Below, in pieces: positions 24,018 through 34,132 of a stretch of DNA of 64,000 bases. Location: the NCBI RefSeq assembly GCF_001730295.1, contig NZ_MIKA01000045.1:145339-209338 (forward strand), in the 5' to 3' direction. The notes beneath the pieces are model-generated. The model had not been told where the DNA came from. It saw nothing but the letters and a program-made list of their open reading frames with translations, and searched no databases. The position numbers and the translations under genes were made by a program. Each line of letters starts with the position of its first letter. Position 1 is the first letter of the stretch. Source of the stretch: Enterococcus plantarum. GTDB lineage: Bacteria > Bacillota > Bacilli > Lactobacillales > Enterococcaceae.

Positions 24018-27000
24018 ATGAAGAAAAAAATAATTAAGGCGTTGGTTCTATTACTTGTGTTGGTTCAAGCAATAGATGTAATTGGTATGTTCAGGTATAT
24101 AGCTGTTGCGTATGCAGAAGAAACTGTTGCAAGTTCAGTTAAAGAAGAGGTTATTGAAAACGATGAGAAATTGGAAGAGATAGATACATCTACAAATAGG
24201 AAAGAAGAAATAAAGGAAACTGAAATCTCGGAAAAACAAATCCTTGATATTCCAGAACAAGAAACAATTGCTAGTGAAGAGAGTCAACGATTGGCAGATA
24301 ATGGCATTGAAGAAGAAGTTGCGACCGTTATTGAAAACGAAGAGATTCTTAGAGATCAAACTTATGAACTAGTAACAGATGTTTATCCAAATCTAAATAA
24401 CGCAGACGGAACGCCTAAATTAGATTATCAGGCCGGAGAAGAAATTGCTTTGTATTCTAAACTAGTGATTTCTAGTGGCACTTTCCCGTCCAATCAAGTG
24501 AAATTTAGAATAGCCTTGTCAAAACAACATTTTGCGTATTTTGGAGTAGTTTCAGATGGATTAACCTTTCCAGTGACCAGTGAACTTTCAGGTGACAGTG
24601 AAAATATATATTTAGATATTACGATAGACAATGTTCGAACGGGGATGGATATAGCGATTCCTTTTAGAGTGAAGTTTCTTTCTGATCGATTATATTATGG
24701 AACCAAAGTTCCTCTTACTCAAACTCTTTACGGTCAAAATGGAGAAGTATTAAAAGAAAATTCTCTTGACCTAGAAGCAAGAACATCGAATAGAAAGATT
24801 GTATTTGGTAAGGAATATTTTAACCAAAATAATAGACAAGTTCCCAATGAATTTGTTGACGATGATGATTTAATTAGCTCGGACTTTATCGATGAAGTAC
24901 CATTCCAAGTTGTAGGAGATAGTGCTAATGACGCAGGTGATTCTTTAGTTGAAATTAGGCTAACAAAGAACGTTATATTTAAGGCGGAAGACAATAATGT
25001 AGCATGGGCATATGATGAATCGAGCCATTCAATTAGTAGGATGCTGAGATCAAGCATCAATATAAGCAGTACATTTAAAGTGAGGTATCAGGATGTTTAT
25101 ACAAATACACTAGACTACCCTGTTAGATTTACTGGTAGTGTTAACGTATTGAACATAAACGGGGAAATTGAAACAAACTTAGAGAAGGCCAGCGCAATAG
25201 AAGAAAGAAAGTTCTTCTCCAGACAAGTTGGTGATACTGGTGTAAAATTCATGGATTGGAAAGACCAAAACGCTAAATATTACGTAGAGGAAAACCAAGA
25301 TAAAGAAATAAGTGGTGGCATACGTGCTAAGTACAACGAAGAAAAGGGTAAAATGTTTTTAAGTAAGATCGAAGATGTACCGACCAAAGTGGCGGAAGTT
25401 TCACCGTTTACTCTTACGGAAATTTGGTTAAGTAAAAAAGGGAATCCGACAAATACAGATAAAAATAAAGTGTACGGGATCACAGAAACTGGGGAATCTA
25501 CTTTGATTGCTGAAGATTTAGGTTCTACAGCGTTTAGTTTAAAAGATCCGAAGCCGTTTGTTTCATTTTATATTGAATTTGATAATACGGTAGAACTAAA
25601 CGATTTAACTGATGAAGTTGTATTAAATTTTTCTGCGAAAAGAAGTTCAGAGTATTGGGAATATTTAAGCGAAAATTTATCAGAGATGTCCCATTCAGCG
25701 TATAACGTTGGGAATGTTTACTACACTGACCAGAATGGAGATAAAGGGAAGGATACTTCAACTAGTTCTGTTTCTACTGAAAAAGCTGTGAATGATATCA
25801 GATTTTTAGACCTACCAAATAAATCAATGGTCTTTTTCGGTGAAAAATTTGAGATGACATTTTGGCATGGTATTAAAAATACTACCAATCCTAAATTAAT
25901 TAATCCTAAATTGCTTATCATGCTTCCTAGAGGGATAGAGTTAATAGAATTCACTCATGATGCAACGAATGTAACGTACACTGAAAAGCAAAATTTTATG
26001 AATAGTGGCAAGACGGCCATCATTATCGAGCCAAAGACAAAATGGAGATTAGCAGACTTTGCAAAGATATTCGCCCCACATCAATCAAAACTACATTTAC
26101 AATTCAATAATTCTGCAAGTTATGGTAGCCATTTTATTGAATCGTATTTGACCTATGAGAACAATGGCGAGAATGGCATAACAATGTCGAGAGCGGGAAA
26201 TCAAGAAGCGTATAAGCTATCTAACGTGGATCCGTATCAACTTCTTAGTGATGCAACTGAAAGAAATGAGATGTTCGTCTATTCAAAACCAATCAGTCTA
26301 ATTGCACCAAGCAGTGTATTTGTAGATGTAGCTGCAAAGGTCAACGAGCAACAAGGATTTGTTCACGGCAAAACCGATTTCGTTGATCAAGGGGAACGAT
26401 TTAATCAAAAGATATCCATCATCAATTACAGCAATAATGATGTTAGCACTGTGACTGGAATCAATGTTTTACCTCATGTTGGAGATCTCAGTACTGTGGT
26501 AGACAAAGATGGAAAGTATGTTCCAAGAGGCTCGGATTTGGGTGGTTTGTTAGATGGAGAAGTAGAAGGACCAGAGGGATATACGGTCTATTATTCATAT
26601 GATAAACCATCACATCTAATGGCAGAAAATCAACAAAAAGGATGGATACAACAAGGAGAGAAGATTGACTATAATAAAGTCACGATGATTAAAATCGAAT
26701 TAACCAATGGCGTTCTGGAAAAAAATCAGGAGTCAGAATTTACTTTTCCAGTCAAAGTACCGATTGATAAAGCAATCAAACACGAGGATAAGATGGTTAA
26801 TACATTTACGATAACAACGAATGATACCAACTGGATTGAATCACGAGGTTCAGAAATTCCAGTAACAGCCTATTCGGTTAAAGGTTCAGTTTATCGAGAC
26901 AAAAATGAGAATAGTCAAAAAGAGTCAGATGAGCCCTTTTTAGTAGGGTATGAAGTAGAGTTGGAACAAGAGGGAGTAACAGAACCGATTGCGAAACAAT

Positions 27001-28010
27001 GGACGAATAGTCAGGGAGAATATGATTTTTCACCTGTTCCTTCCAGAGGCGATTACACGATCCGAATCAAGACAAAAGAAGGAGATATCATCTCTGAATA
27101 CTCACCAAGTAGTGAAGAGCGGATAGCAACAGATGTAACGCTTGATCCAACGAATAATAAAGATGGGATAGCGACGGTTACTCTAGCACCAGATACTGTT
27201 TCCCACACGATTAATATGGGGGTTGATTCAGATCTTCCGATTTTAGGAACAATCGAATTAACGAAATTAGACAGTGTAACCAAACAAGCATTAGCTGGAG
27301 CCAAATTCCGTTTTGAACAAGCAGATGGTGGAATAATTGAAAAAAGTATGACAACGGATGCTGGAGGAAAAATACGGCTAAAAAATGTACCCTTAGGAAA
27401 CTACAAATTTGTAGAAACGGAAGCGCCACTGGGCTATGAATTAGACTCTACACCAATCAATATTGAATTAACAGATGCAACCATTGTAAAAGTAACAAAA
27501 GAAAATACGCCAATTCTTGTTCCGATTGTGATTCTTGGATCAGTAGAGTTGACGAAAATCGATAGTATGACAAAACAAGCTTTATCAGGAGCAACCTTCC
27601 GATTGGAAAAAACAGATGGTACCGTTGTTCAAAGTGATTTAAGGACGAATGAAGAAGGCAAATTGCTGTTAACAAATTTACCATTAGGCGGCTATCAGTT
27701 TATAGAAACCACTGCACCGATTGGGTATGAATTGGACGTGGAACCTGTTTCTTTTGACATCACAGAGGCTTCAAAAACAGTTCAAGTGACAAAAGAAAAC
27801 GCTAGAAAAGGAGAAAAAATAATCGAACCTTCTACAATTCAGCAAACAGGAAGGGGCATGACCAACAGAAATGGCATGCTACCTGTCACAGGCGAACAGA
27901 AACTGACCTATTTTATTTACTTAGGCTACACGTTAATATTTCTCCTATTGTTGCGAATGTTCTCAAAACAAATGTATAGAAGGTATCGCAATGATATGCT
28001 GAATGACTAA
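24018..28010 (+). CDS. large LPXTG-anchored adhesin with SdrD-B-like and two Cna-B/SpaA-like domains
   Basis: ATG 24018 follows AAGGGG. The 1330-residue protein begins with a signal peptide (KKKIIKALVLLLVLVQAIDV...AYAEE) and an acidic segment (to about 110). A very long beta-rich region follows (about 115-940) that probably contains the ligand-binding part and resembles no family I can name. Then come an SdrD-B-like domain (about 953-1070, GSVYRDKNENSQKESDE), two related Cna-B/SpaA-like domains (about 1075-1165, ELTKLDSVTKQALAGAKFRF, and 1174-1262, ELTKIDSMTKQALSGATFRL), LPVTGE at about 1288, a membrane helix and a basic tail. Each Cna-B unit has the lysine and the ET(E/T)AP glutamate that form an isopeptide bond in the family. 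It is likely a colonisation or biofilm factor. No sortase C gene is nearby, so it is probably not a pilin. Confidence 0.88.
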   Translation: MKKKIIKALVLLLVLVQAIDVIGMFRYIAVAYAEETVASSVKEEVIENDEKLEEIDTSTNRKEEIKETEISEKQILDIPEQETIASEESQRLADNGIEEEVATVIENEEILRDQTYELVTDVYPNLNNADGTPKLDYQAGEEIALYSKLVISSGTFPSNQVKFRIALSKQHFAYFGVVSDGLTFPVTSELSGDSENIYLDITIDNVRTGMDIAIPFRVKFLSDRLYYGTKVPLTQTLYGQNGEVLKENSLDLEARTSNRKIVFGKEYFNQNNRQVPNEFVDDDDLISSDFIDEVPFQVVGDSANDAGDSLVEIRLTKNVIFKAEDNNVAWAYDESSHSISRMLRSSINISSTFKVRYQDVYTNTLDYPVRFTGSVNVLNINGEIETNLEKASAIEERKFFSRQVGDTGVKFMDWKDQNAKYYVEENQDKEISGGIRAKYNEEKGKMFLSKIEDVPTKVAEVSPFTLTEIWLSKKGNPTNTDKNKVYGITETGESTLIAEDLGSTAFSLKDPKPFVSFYIEFDNTVELNDLTDEVVLNFSAKRSSEYWEYLSENLSEMSHSAYNVGNVYYTDQNGDKGKDTSTSSVSTEKAVNDIRFLDLPNKSMVFFGEKFEMTFWHGIKNTTNPKLINPKLLIMLPRGIELIEFTHDATNVTYTEKQNFMNSGKTAIIIEPKTKWRLADFAKIFAPHQSKLHLQFNNSASYGSHFIESYLTYENNGENGITMSRAGNQEAYKLSNVDPYQLLSDATERNEMFVYSKPISLIAPSSVFVDVAAKVNEQQGFVHGKTDFVDQGERFNQKISIINYSNNDVSTVTGINVLPHVGDLSTVVDKDGKYVPRGSDLGGLLDGEVEGPEGYTVYYSYDKPSHLMAENQQKGWIQQGEKIDYNKVTMIKIELTNGVLEKNQESEFTFPVKVPIDKAIKHEDKMVNTFTITTNDTNWIESRGSEIPVTAYSVKGSVYRDKNENSQKESDEPFLVGYEVELEQEGVTEPIAKQWTNSQGEYDFSPVPSRGDYTIRIKTKEGDIISEYSPSSEERIATDVTLDPTNNKDGIATVTLAPDTVSHTINMGVDSDLPILGTIELTKLDSVTKQALAGAKFRFEQADGGIIEKSMTTDAGGKIRLKNVPLGNYKFVETEAPLGYELDSTPINIELTDATIVKVTKENTPILVPIVILGSVELTKIDSMTKQALSGATFRLEKTDGTVVQSDLRTNEEGKLLLTNLPLGGYQFIETTAPIGYELDVEPVSFDITEASKTVQVTKENARKGEKIIEPSTIQQTGRGMTNRNGMLPVTGEQKLTYFIYLGYTLIFLLLLRMFSKQMYRRYRNDMLND

Positions 28011-28033
28011 AGATGAAATGTAATAGTAAATTC

Positions 28034-28062
28034 AAGAGTGGAGACCAGTCTCTGCTCTTTTA
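28034..28062 (+). terminator. terminator after the adhesin gene
   Basis: AAGAGTGGAGAC, a short loop, GTCTCTGCTCTTTT. One mismatch in a 12-bp stem, ending in T-rich sequence. Confidence 0.7.
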
Positions 28063-28291
28063 TGGTTAAAAACTGACACGATGTCATTTACCCTCAAAAA
28101 AAATGAATCCAAACAACGTATTCTCTAGAATATCCGCTAGTAATCTGCTACAATGATTGAGAAGAATTTTTTTAAGAAGCATCCATCTCCTAGTTGCAAA
28201 GCGATTTAGGCATAGTGGATACTATATTAGCGTTTCGACAAGATCAATGTAAATGAGATAGTCGAACCTTAAAGAAAGAGGAGAAAACAAC

Positions 28292-28855
28292 ATGATAGCA
28301 GTAAGTGATCTTAAAGCAGGCATGACTTTTGAGCAAGACGGTAAATTGATCCGTGTAATGGATGCTAGCCACCACAAACCTGGTAAAGGAAATACGGTTA
28401 TGCGTATGAAATTGAAAGACGTTCGCACTGGTGCTACAACGGATACAACGATGCGCCCAGATGATAAAGTGAAAAAAGCGTTTATCGAAAGCAAACCAGT
28501 TCAATACCTATACAGCCAAGATGATACAGCTAACTTCATGGATTTAGAAACGTATGAACAATACGAAATCCCAACTTCTGTGATCGAAGAAGAATTGAAA
28601 TATCTTTTAGAAAACATGGAAGTAAAAATCCAGTTTTACGGATCAGAAGTAATTGGTGTGACATTGCCGACAACGGTTGTTTTAAAAGTAAAAGAAACAC
28701 AACCATCAATCAAAGGCGCAACAGTTTCTGGTTCAGGTAAACCTGCAATTATGGAAACTGGACTAGTGGTTAACGTTCCTGATTTTATCGAAGCAGACGA
28801 ATCATTAGAAATTAATACACAAGAAGGTACGTATCTAAAACGCGCTTCAAAATAA
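28292..28855 (+). CDS. efp: translation elongation factor P
   Basis: EF-P binds ribosomes stalled on consecutive prolines and restores peptide bond formation. Length (187) and all three beta-barrel domains are normal. The tip loop reads [13 protein letters not shown]; the lysine in PGKG is the one modified in many bacteria. The HHKPGKGN form, and the phrases [16 protein letters not shown] and [14 protein letters not shown], are those of lactococcal and streptococcal EF-P rather than the VKPGKGAAF form of Bacillus. ATG 28292 has AAAGAGGAG upstream. No epmA/epmB-type modification gene is nearby. Confidence 0.95.
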   Translation: MIAVSDLKAGMTFEQDGKLIRVMDASHHKPGKGNTVMRMKLKDVRTGATTDTTMRPDDKVKKAFIESKPVQYLYSQDDTANFMDLETYEQYEIPTSVIEEELKYLLENMEVKIQFYGSEVIGVTLPTTVVLKVKETQPSIKGATVSGSGKPAIMETGLVVNVPDFIEADESLEINTQEGTYLKRASK

Positions 28856-28866
28856 GGTAAATGAAA

Positions 28867-28902
28867 TGGCTGACAGAAGGGCAATTGATCTGTCAGTTTT
28901 TT
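28867..28902 (+). terminator. terminator after efp
   Basis: CTGACAG and CTGTCAG with a 13-base loop, then six T. Confidence 0.75.
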
Positions 28903-28998
28903 ATTGTGTTTATAGTGGAAGAATCGTTTCAGCCTACCAAATTTAGTAGGCATGGTACAATAAGTTATATCGTTTTATAAATAGAAAGGGAGAGAAAT

Positions 28999-30162
28999 AT
29001 GGGGTTTTTATTAACGTTGTGTCTGGTCTTATTATTTACAAAACTTGCGGGACATTTTTGTAATCGAGTGGGAATTCCTTCGGTGATTGGAGAATTGTTA
29101 GTCGGTATTTTGATTGGGCCTGCCTTATTAGGTTGGATCAAGCCAGATGATTTTATGCATTATTTTTCAGAGATCGGTGTTATTATCTTAATGTTTATTG
29201 CAGGGTTAGAAAGTGACTTGGAATTATTGAAAAAATACTGGCGGCCAGCCTTATCAGTCGCGCTTTTGGGAATCGTATTTCCTGCGGCAATGGGGTTTGG
29301 TGTTGGGGAAATGTTTCAGTTTTCCGTTCAGAATTCGATTTTTCTAGGGGTTCTTTTTAGTGCTACGTCTGTTAGTATTTCTGTTCAAGTGCTAAAAGAT
29401 TTGAAAAAGATAGATAGCGAAGAGGGGGCGACGATTCTTGGCGCCGCTGTTGTCGACGATATCGTTGTCGTTTTGATTTTAGGAATCATGTTAAGCCTGA
29501 TGAATCGTTCTACACCGGGAGGAAGTTTACCGATGTGGGAAGTGTTGCTATTGAAAGTCTTCTTCTTTGTTGTTATTTTTGCGGCTAGTAAATGGCTCGT
29601 ACCTTGGCTGTTGAATTTGAGCAAAAAGTTGATTGCAATTGAAGCTGTTTCTGCCATTTCCTTAGTCATTTGTTTAGGATTTGCCTATTTTGCAGAGATG
29701 TTAGATATGGGGGCAATAATTGGGGCCTTTTTCGCAGGGGTAGCAATTGCTCAGACCGATTATCGCAAGCAAGTAGATGAGAAATTAGAGACGATTGGCT
29801 ATACCGTATTTATACCGATGTTCTTTGTTTCTATTGGGTTGAATATGACCTTTGCGGGTATGTCAAAGCATTTTCTTTTCATCATTGTTTTAACGGTTGT
29901 GGCAGTGTTATCGAAACTCTTAGGGGGCGCTTTAGGCGCTCGTGTAACTGGATTTAAAGGTGTTTCAACACTGATTATCGGCTCTGGAATGGTGTCCAGA
30001 GGTGAAATGGCATTGATTATTGCCCAAGTAGGATTGACCTCAAGCTTTCTTTCAGAGGAATACTATTCATCTGTGATCATTGTCATTATAGCTACGACGA
30101 TCATTGCACCATTGTTGTTGAAGGCGACAATTATGAAACAAGAAAAACAACTTCATTATTAG
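28999..30162 (+). CDS. CPA2-family cation/proton antiporter (NapA/KefB-like)
   Basis: The 387-residue protein has about twelve membrane helices and is of the Na+/H+ or K+/H+ exchanger type. The start GFLLTLCLVLLFTKLAGHF and the IPSVIGELLVGILIGP segment are typical. The ion site is seen in ATSVSISVQVL (about 125-135) and AAVVDDIVVV (about 147-157), with the paired aspartates of electrogenic Na+/H+ exchangers such as NapA. There is no C-terminal RCK/TrkA-N domain. It would help pH and sodium balance. ATG 28999 follows AAAGGGAGAG. E. hirae NapA has a similar length. Confidence 0.85.
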   Translation: MGFLLTLCLVLLFTKLAGHFCNRVGIPSVIGELLVGILIGPALLGWIKPDDFMHYFSEIGVIILMFIAGLESDLELLKKYWRPALSVALLGIVFPAAMGFGVGEMFQFSVQNSIFLGVLFSATSVSISVQVLKDLKKIDSEEGATILGAAVVDDIVVVLILGIMLSLMNRSTPGGSLPMWEVLLLKVFFFVVIFAASKWLVPWLLNLSKKLIAIEAVSAISLVICLGFAYFAEMLDMGAIIGAFFAGVAIAQTDYRKQVDEKLETIGYTVFIPMFFVSIGLNMTFAGMSKHFLFIIVLTVVAVLSKLLGGALGARVTGFKGVSTLIIGSGMVSRGEMALIIAQVGLTSSFLSEEYYSSVIIVIIATTIIAPLLLKATIMKQEKQLHY

Positions 30163-30217
30163 AAAAACAGTTTCCACCAAAGCATATTCTATTTAGCTTT
30201 AGTGGAAACTGTTTTTA
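30163..30217. terminator. bidirectional terminator between convergent transport genes
   Basis: AAAAACAGTTTCCAC and GTGGAAACTGTTTTT form a perfect 15-bp stem, extended by AAAGC/GCTTT after a small bulge. Confidence 0.95.
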
Positions 30218-31687
30218 TTAATGGATGGAACCCATTAATTTCTTGATTGGATTCTTAGAAAGAATCAGTAAAATACCCGCAATTACAGCGACAATACCGA
30301 CAATACCGAAATAGGCAGACTCTGTTTGAGGTGTATAAAAACGTGCGATTTGAGCGTTGATAGCTTGCGATGCGGCATCTGCCAATAGCCAAATTGCAAC
30401 GGTTTGTGACTCAAAAGCTTTTGGAGCAAGTTTTGTTGTAATCGATAGTCCAACTGGTGAAATACACATCTCACCTACGATCATAATGAAGAAACTAAAA
30501 AATAACCACAATGGACTAACTCTTGTATCCGTCCCGTAAAGTAATCCAGGGAGCATTAAAAGTACAAAGGATAAACCAGCAAAAACCAAGCCCAATGAAA
30601 ATTTTACGACAGTTGAAGGTTGTTTTTTCCCTAATTTTGTCCATAAAGTTACAAATACCGGAGTTAAAACAACAACGAAAATCGGATTTAAGGATTGAAA
30701 CCAACTAGGGGCAATCGAAAAACCAAACAATGTATCAATTGTCCGTTCACTTGCAAATAATGCTAAAATTGAAGAGCCTTGTTCTTCTAATGACCAAAAG
30801 ACGATTCCTGCTAAAAATAATGGGATGTAGCCAAGTACTTTCGGTTTTTCCTCTGCTGTTACATTTTTTGAAGTAAGCATCTTGATGAAATAATATACAG
30901 GCAATAAAATACCCAGCACACTCACACTATTGATGAAGAAACCAATGGTTAAATGCCCTGTAGTAAAGGCACCGCCAAAAAGTACGATGACAAAAACAAG
31001 CGCGATCAATGACGAACGTAGGAACGTTTTGCGTTCTGCTGTCCCAATCGGATTGGTTGGTTTTAAGCCGATTCCGTCTAATGATTTTTTCCCTTGTAAA
31101 TAATATTGCAGTAAACCAAAAAACATACCGAACGCGGCGACAGAGAACCCAACATGATAGTTATACGTTTGGCCCAAAGTCCCAACAATGAAGGGTGCCA
31201 GCAATGCGCCGATGTTGATTCCCATATAAAAAATAGAAAAACCAGCATCACGACGTGTATCTGTTTTTGAATAAAGATGACCGACCATACCTGAGACATT
31301 CGGTTTCAACATCCCTGTACCAATTACAATAAGTAGGATAGAGAGAAATAATGCCGCAATGCCAAACGGTGTAGCTAGAACGATATGACCAACCATGATA
31401 AATACGCCACCGAAGAAAACGGTCTTTCTAGCACCTAACACTCGGTCAGAAATCCAACCACCAACAATACTGGACATGAATACTAGCGATCCATAAATCG
31501 ACATAATTGCCAAAGCAGTTTCTTTTGGTAAACCTAAACCACCATTTGCAACCGTATCATAAATGTAATACAGTAGAATTGCTCGCATACCATAGTAACT
31601 AAATCTTTCCCACATCTCAGTGAAAAAGAGTGTGGACAGTCCCTTTGGTTGACCTAAAAATGACTTGTCCAACTGCTGCTCGTCCAT
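30218..31687 (-). CDS. dtpT: POT/PTR-family proton-dependent oligopeptide transporter
   Basis: This imports di- and tripeptides with protons. ATG 31687 lies nine bases after GAGG; a TTG further upstream is not needed. The 489-residue protein has about fourteen helices. It carries the family motif EMWERFSYYGM (ExxERFxYY, about 24-34) and the second signature GGWISDRVLGARKT; the ER lysine/arginine and YY residues bind protons and peptide. Lactic acid bacteria name this protein DtpT. A long palindrome in its promoter region suggests a dedicated regulator. Confidence 0.9.
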   Translation of the reverse strand: MDEQQLDKSFLGQPKGLSTLFFTEMWERFSYYGMRAILLYYIYDTVANGGLGLPKETALAIMSIYGSLVFMSSIVGGWISDRVLGARKTVFFGGVFIMVGHIVLATPFGIAALFLSILLIVIGTGMLKPNVSGMVGHLYSKTDTRRDAGFSIFYMGINIGALLAPFIVGTLGQTYNYHVGFSVAAFGMFFGLLQYYLQGKKSLDGIGLKPTNPIGTAERKTFLRSSLIALVFVIVLFGGAFTTGHLTIGFFINSVSVLGILLPVYYFIKMLTSKNVTAEEKPKVLGYIPLFLAGIVFWSLEEQGSSILALFASERTIDTLFGFSIAPSWFQSLNPIFVVVLTPVFVTLWTKLGKKQPSTVVKFSLGLVFAGLSFVLLMLPGLLYGTDTRVSPLWLFFSFFIMIVGEMCISPVGLSITTKLAPKAFESQTVAIWLLADAASQAINAQIARFYTPQTESAYFGIVGIVAVIAGILLILSKNPIKKLMGSIH

Positions 31688-31750
31688 AAATAATAACCTC
31701 AATTCTTTTTAATATTCAGAAAATTTATTTAACCTAATGTTTCAGAAAAA

Positions 31751-31777
31751 ACTATACAGAGTACATTGTATACTGTA
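31751..31777 (-). promoter_or_regulatory. operator-like palindrome in the peptide-transporter promoter
   Basis: TACAGAGTAC-ATT-GTATACTGTA (31755-31777) is an inverted repeat matching at 8 of 10 positions. On the minus strand it overlaps a possible -10 TATAGT (31751-31756) and the region of a -35 (TTACAG). A repressor site is likely; the regulator is unknown. Confidence 0.45.
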
Positions 31778-31875
31778 ACTCTTTTAGAAATCGTAAATTT
31801 TCATGAATAAAGTATAAGAAAAATTGTATTTATATTCATTTTGTTTTCATGTAATGATAGAAAGGAAGATGCTTT

Positions 31876-32262
31876 TTGAAGAGAATAGCGCAACGACAGC
31901 AAGAATGGAGCTCACTTAAATATTTAATTTTGTCAAAATCTCAACCAGATTATAGAGCAATCCGGAAATTATTTGCAGATGATGGGTGGGACGAAGCAAA
32001 AGAACAAGCATTTCGAGGTTATCTGAAGCATGCATTAGCTGAACCAAGCAAAAAAGGCAATCTTCTAAATGCCTATCAACATGTTTGGGGATATTTTAAA
32101 AAACAAGCAACAGAGACAGAACGGCAACAGTATGAAGTGTTGAGCGTAAATTTTTCGGTAGATCAAGATGCATTATCTCTATTCCTAAGAGAATTGACGC
32201 TAAAATATCAAGAACCATATCTATTGCAGTCTGCTCTCCTCTTCCCTAAAGAAGAGAACTAA
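31876..32262 (+). CDS. YbgA/DUF1722-family protein
   Basis: The start is TTG 31876, eight bases after AAAGGAAG; the nearby ATG at 31869 is in another frame and stops early. The 128-residue helical protein shows the DUF1722 pattern: WSSLKYLILSKSQPDYRAIR at the start, then HALAEPSKKGNLLNAYQHVW and GYFKK, and an end with EPYLLQSALLFPKE. The domain is found alone or fused to DUF523 and near photolyases. Its function is not settled. It is monocistronic. Confidence 0.75.
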   Translation: MKRIAQRQQEWSSLKYLILSKSQPDYRAIRKLFADDGWDEAKEQAFRGYLKHALAEPSKKGNLLNAYQHVWGYFKKQATETERQQYEVLSVNFSVDQDALSLFLRELTLKYQEPYLLQSALLFPKEEN

Positions 32263-32404
32263 CGAAAGAATAAGAAAAAGGCAATCCAAATAGCGGATTT
32301 TAGTTTTAAGTTCGTTATATAAGCATGGATTTGTCTTTTTTTTATGTATAAATAAAGTTTTCGTTTAATACACGAATATTTAATGTGTAAAATCAAAAAA
32401 CATA

Positions 32405-32433
32405 TTGAAATTAGTTTGAAAAATGAGTATACT
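32405..32433 (+). promoter_or_regulatory. promoter of the ABC-transporter/deaminase operon
   Basis: TTGAAA (32405-32410), 17 bases, TATACT (32428-32433), 34 bases before the first start codon. The upstream palindrome TTCG-TTTAATACA-CGAA (about 32359-32376) might be an operator. Confidence 0.65.
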
Positions 32434-32466
32434 GAATCAGTGGAAAAACGAACGAGGAGTGTATAG

Positions 32467-33303
32467 ATGAACAAGAATGTTCCGTATTTTATTGTAGCAC
32501 CTGGGATGATTTTATTGCTATTTTTCTTAATGATTCCTTTGGTTACAAGTATTTTACCAACTATTTTTACAGATCATGGGGTGACAGTAAGCAACTACCT
32601 TGATTTTTTTAAAGACGAATATAATCTGTCGATCTTTTGGCGCACAATTAGAGTATCATTGATCGTTACGCTGATTTCAATTCTACTTGGAATCCCAACG
32701 GCGTATTACATCGCTGGTGTTAGTAAAAAATGGCGTGGCATTTTAATGGCAATGACCTTATTTCCGTTGTTGACCAATTCTGTTATTCGTAGTTTTGCTT
32801 GGATCAATATCTTAGGGAAAACAGGTGTGGTCAATTCATTGTTGTTAAAAACAGGTTTGATTGATCAGCCATTAAACTTACTTTATACAGAATTTGCTAT
32901 TATCATTGGCTCTGTTTATCTTTTCCTACCAACAATGATCATGACCCTAGTAGGTGTTATGGAAAATATCGAAGGGGAAATGCTGGAAGCTGCTGAAACG
33001 CTAGGTGCAAGCCCGTTTACTGCTTTCCGAAAAGTCGTGCTGCCACTTTCTATTCCCGGGACGATTGTTGGAAGTATCTTAGTTTTTACTGGGACATTGA
33101 CAGCTTATACAACACCGCAATTATTAGGTGGAAATCAGAAGATGATGATGTCGACATTTCTATATCAAAAAGCCAATACTTTGGGAGATTGGAAAGCAGC
33201 AAGTGTTTTGGCCTTGATCATGATCGTTGTAACTTTGATCGTCATGAAGGGATTAGATCTGGTTGCTAAAAAAGTTGATAGGAGAGAGGCAAACAATGCG
33301 TAA
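32467..33303 (+). CDS. ABC transporter permease, PotB-like
   Basis: The 278-residue membrane protein has six helices and the binding-protein-dependent permease loop EAAETLGASPFTAFRKVVLP (about 178-197), which docks on the ATPase. It resembles PotB of spermidine/putrescine importers. ATG 32467 follows CGAGGAG. It is the first gene of a six-gene operon; the next gene overlaps its end by eight bases. Given the two deaminase genes downstream, the substrate may be a purine or other amino compound instead of a polyamine. Confidence 0.88.
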   Translation: MNKNVPYFIVAPGMILLLFFLMIPLVTSILPTIFTDHGVTVSNYLDFFKDEYNLSIFWRTIRVSLIVTLISILLGIPTAYYIAGVSKKWRGILMAMTLFPLLTNSVIRSFAWINILGKTGVVNSLLLKTGLIDQPLNLLYTEFAIIIGSVYLFLPTMIMTLVGVMENIEGEMLEAAETLGASPFTAFRKVVLPLSIPGTIVGSILVFTGTLTAYTTPQLLGGNQKMMMSTFLYQKANTLGDWKAASVLALIMIVVTLIVMKGLDLVAKKVDRREANNA

Positions 33304-34075
33304 ACAAAAAGGGATGACGCTAATTGCGATCCTAGTATTCTTATTTTTATTCTTACCACTTTGCTTGATTGTTGTGACGTCTTTTGGAACAGCCGCAGCA
33401 ATTCAGTTTCCGATTAAAGGATTTACACTTGATTGGTACGCAAAAGCGTTGCAGTCTGATACATTTATGAGCAGTTTTAAATTAAGTTTGATCATTGGTG
33501 TGCTAGCGACTGTTTTGGCACTGGTTGTTGGGATTCCAGCTTCTTATGCATTAGCACGGTATTCAGTAAGAGGACGAAACTTTATAAAAAGCTTCTTTTT
33601 ATCCCCAACAGTGATTCCAGGAATCGTTGTGGGGTATACCTTGTTTCAATATATTGTAATCAAATTAGGTTTGCCGATTTTCCAAGGCTTACTGATTGGA
33701 CATTTTCTGATTAGTTTACCGTATATTATTCGAGTAGTTGGTTCAAGCATGGAGCAGTTGGACTATTCGATGGAAGAAGTTGCGTGGACATTAGGCTGTA
33801 CGAAAACTAGAGCCTTTGTCCAAATTGTTTTGCCGAACGTCTCTTCAGGAATATTTGCAGCATTTATGTTAGCATTTGTTAATTCATTTAATAATGTGCC
33901 AGTATCGATGTTTTTATCAGGACCAGGAGTTACGATGTTGCCGACATCTTTACTTAGCTATATGGAATACAATTATGATCCAACGGTTTCTGCTATTTCA
34001 GTAATGTTGATGTTATTGACGATGGGATTAATGTTTTTGATCGAAAAAACATTAGGATTAGCTTCGATTGCGTAA
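33296..34075 (+). CDS. ABC transporter permease, PotC-like
   Basis: ATG 33296 lies behind GGAGAGAGG inside the end of the preceding permease gene; the in-frame start at 33263 is rejected as too far inside. The 259-residue protein has six helices and the docking loop EEVAWTLGCTKTRAFVQIVL (about 160-180). It pairs with the upstream permease as the second half of the membrane channel. Confidence 0.88.
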   Translation: MRKQKGMTLIAILVFLFLFLPLCLIVVTSFGTAAAIQFPIKGFTLDWYAKALQSDTFMSSFKLSLIIGVLATVLALVVGIPASYALARYSVRGRNFIKSFFLSPTVIPGIVVGYTLFQYIVIKLGLPIFQGLLIGHFLISLPYIIRVVGSSMEQLDYSMEEVAWTLGCTKTRAFVQIVLPNVSSGIFAAFMLAFVNSFNNVPVSMFLSGPGVTMLPTSLLSYMEYNYDPTVSAISVMLMLLTMGLMFLIEKTLGLASIA

Positions 34076-34132
34076 ATAAAAGAGAACGCAATTACAGAGT
34101 TTGAACTTAATAGGTAGAAAGAGGAGAAAATT

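Noticed and set aside
24734..25954. Minus-strand frames opposite the adhesin gene
   Set aside because: Low-complexity shadows of AT-rich coding sequence; the plus strand carries a continuous signal-peptide to LPXTG protein.
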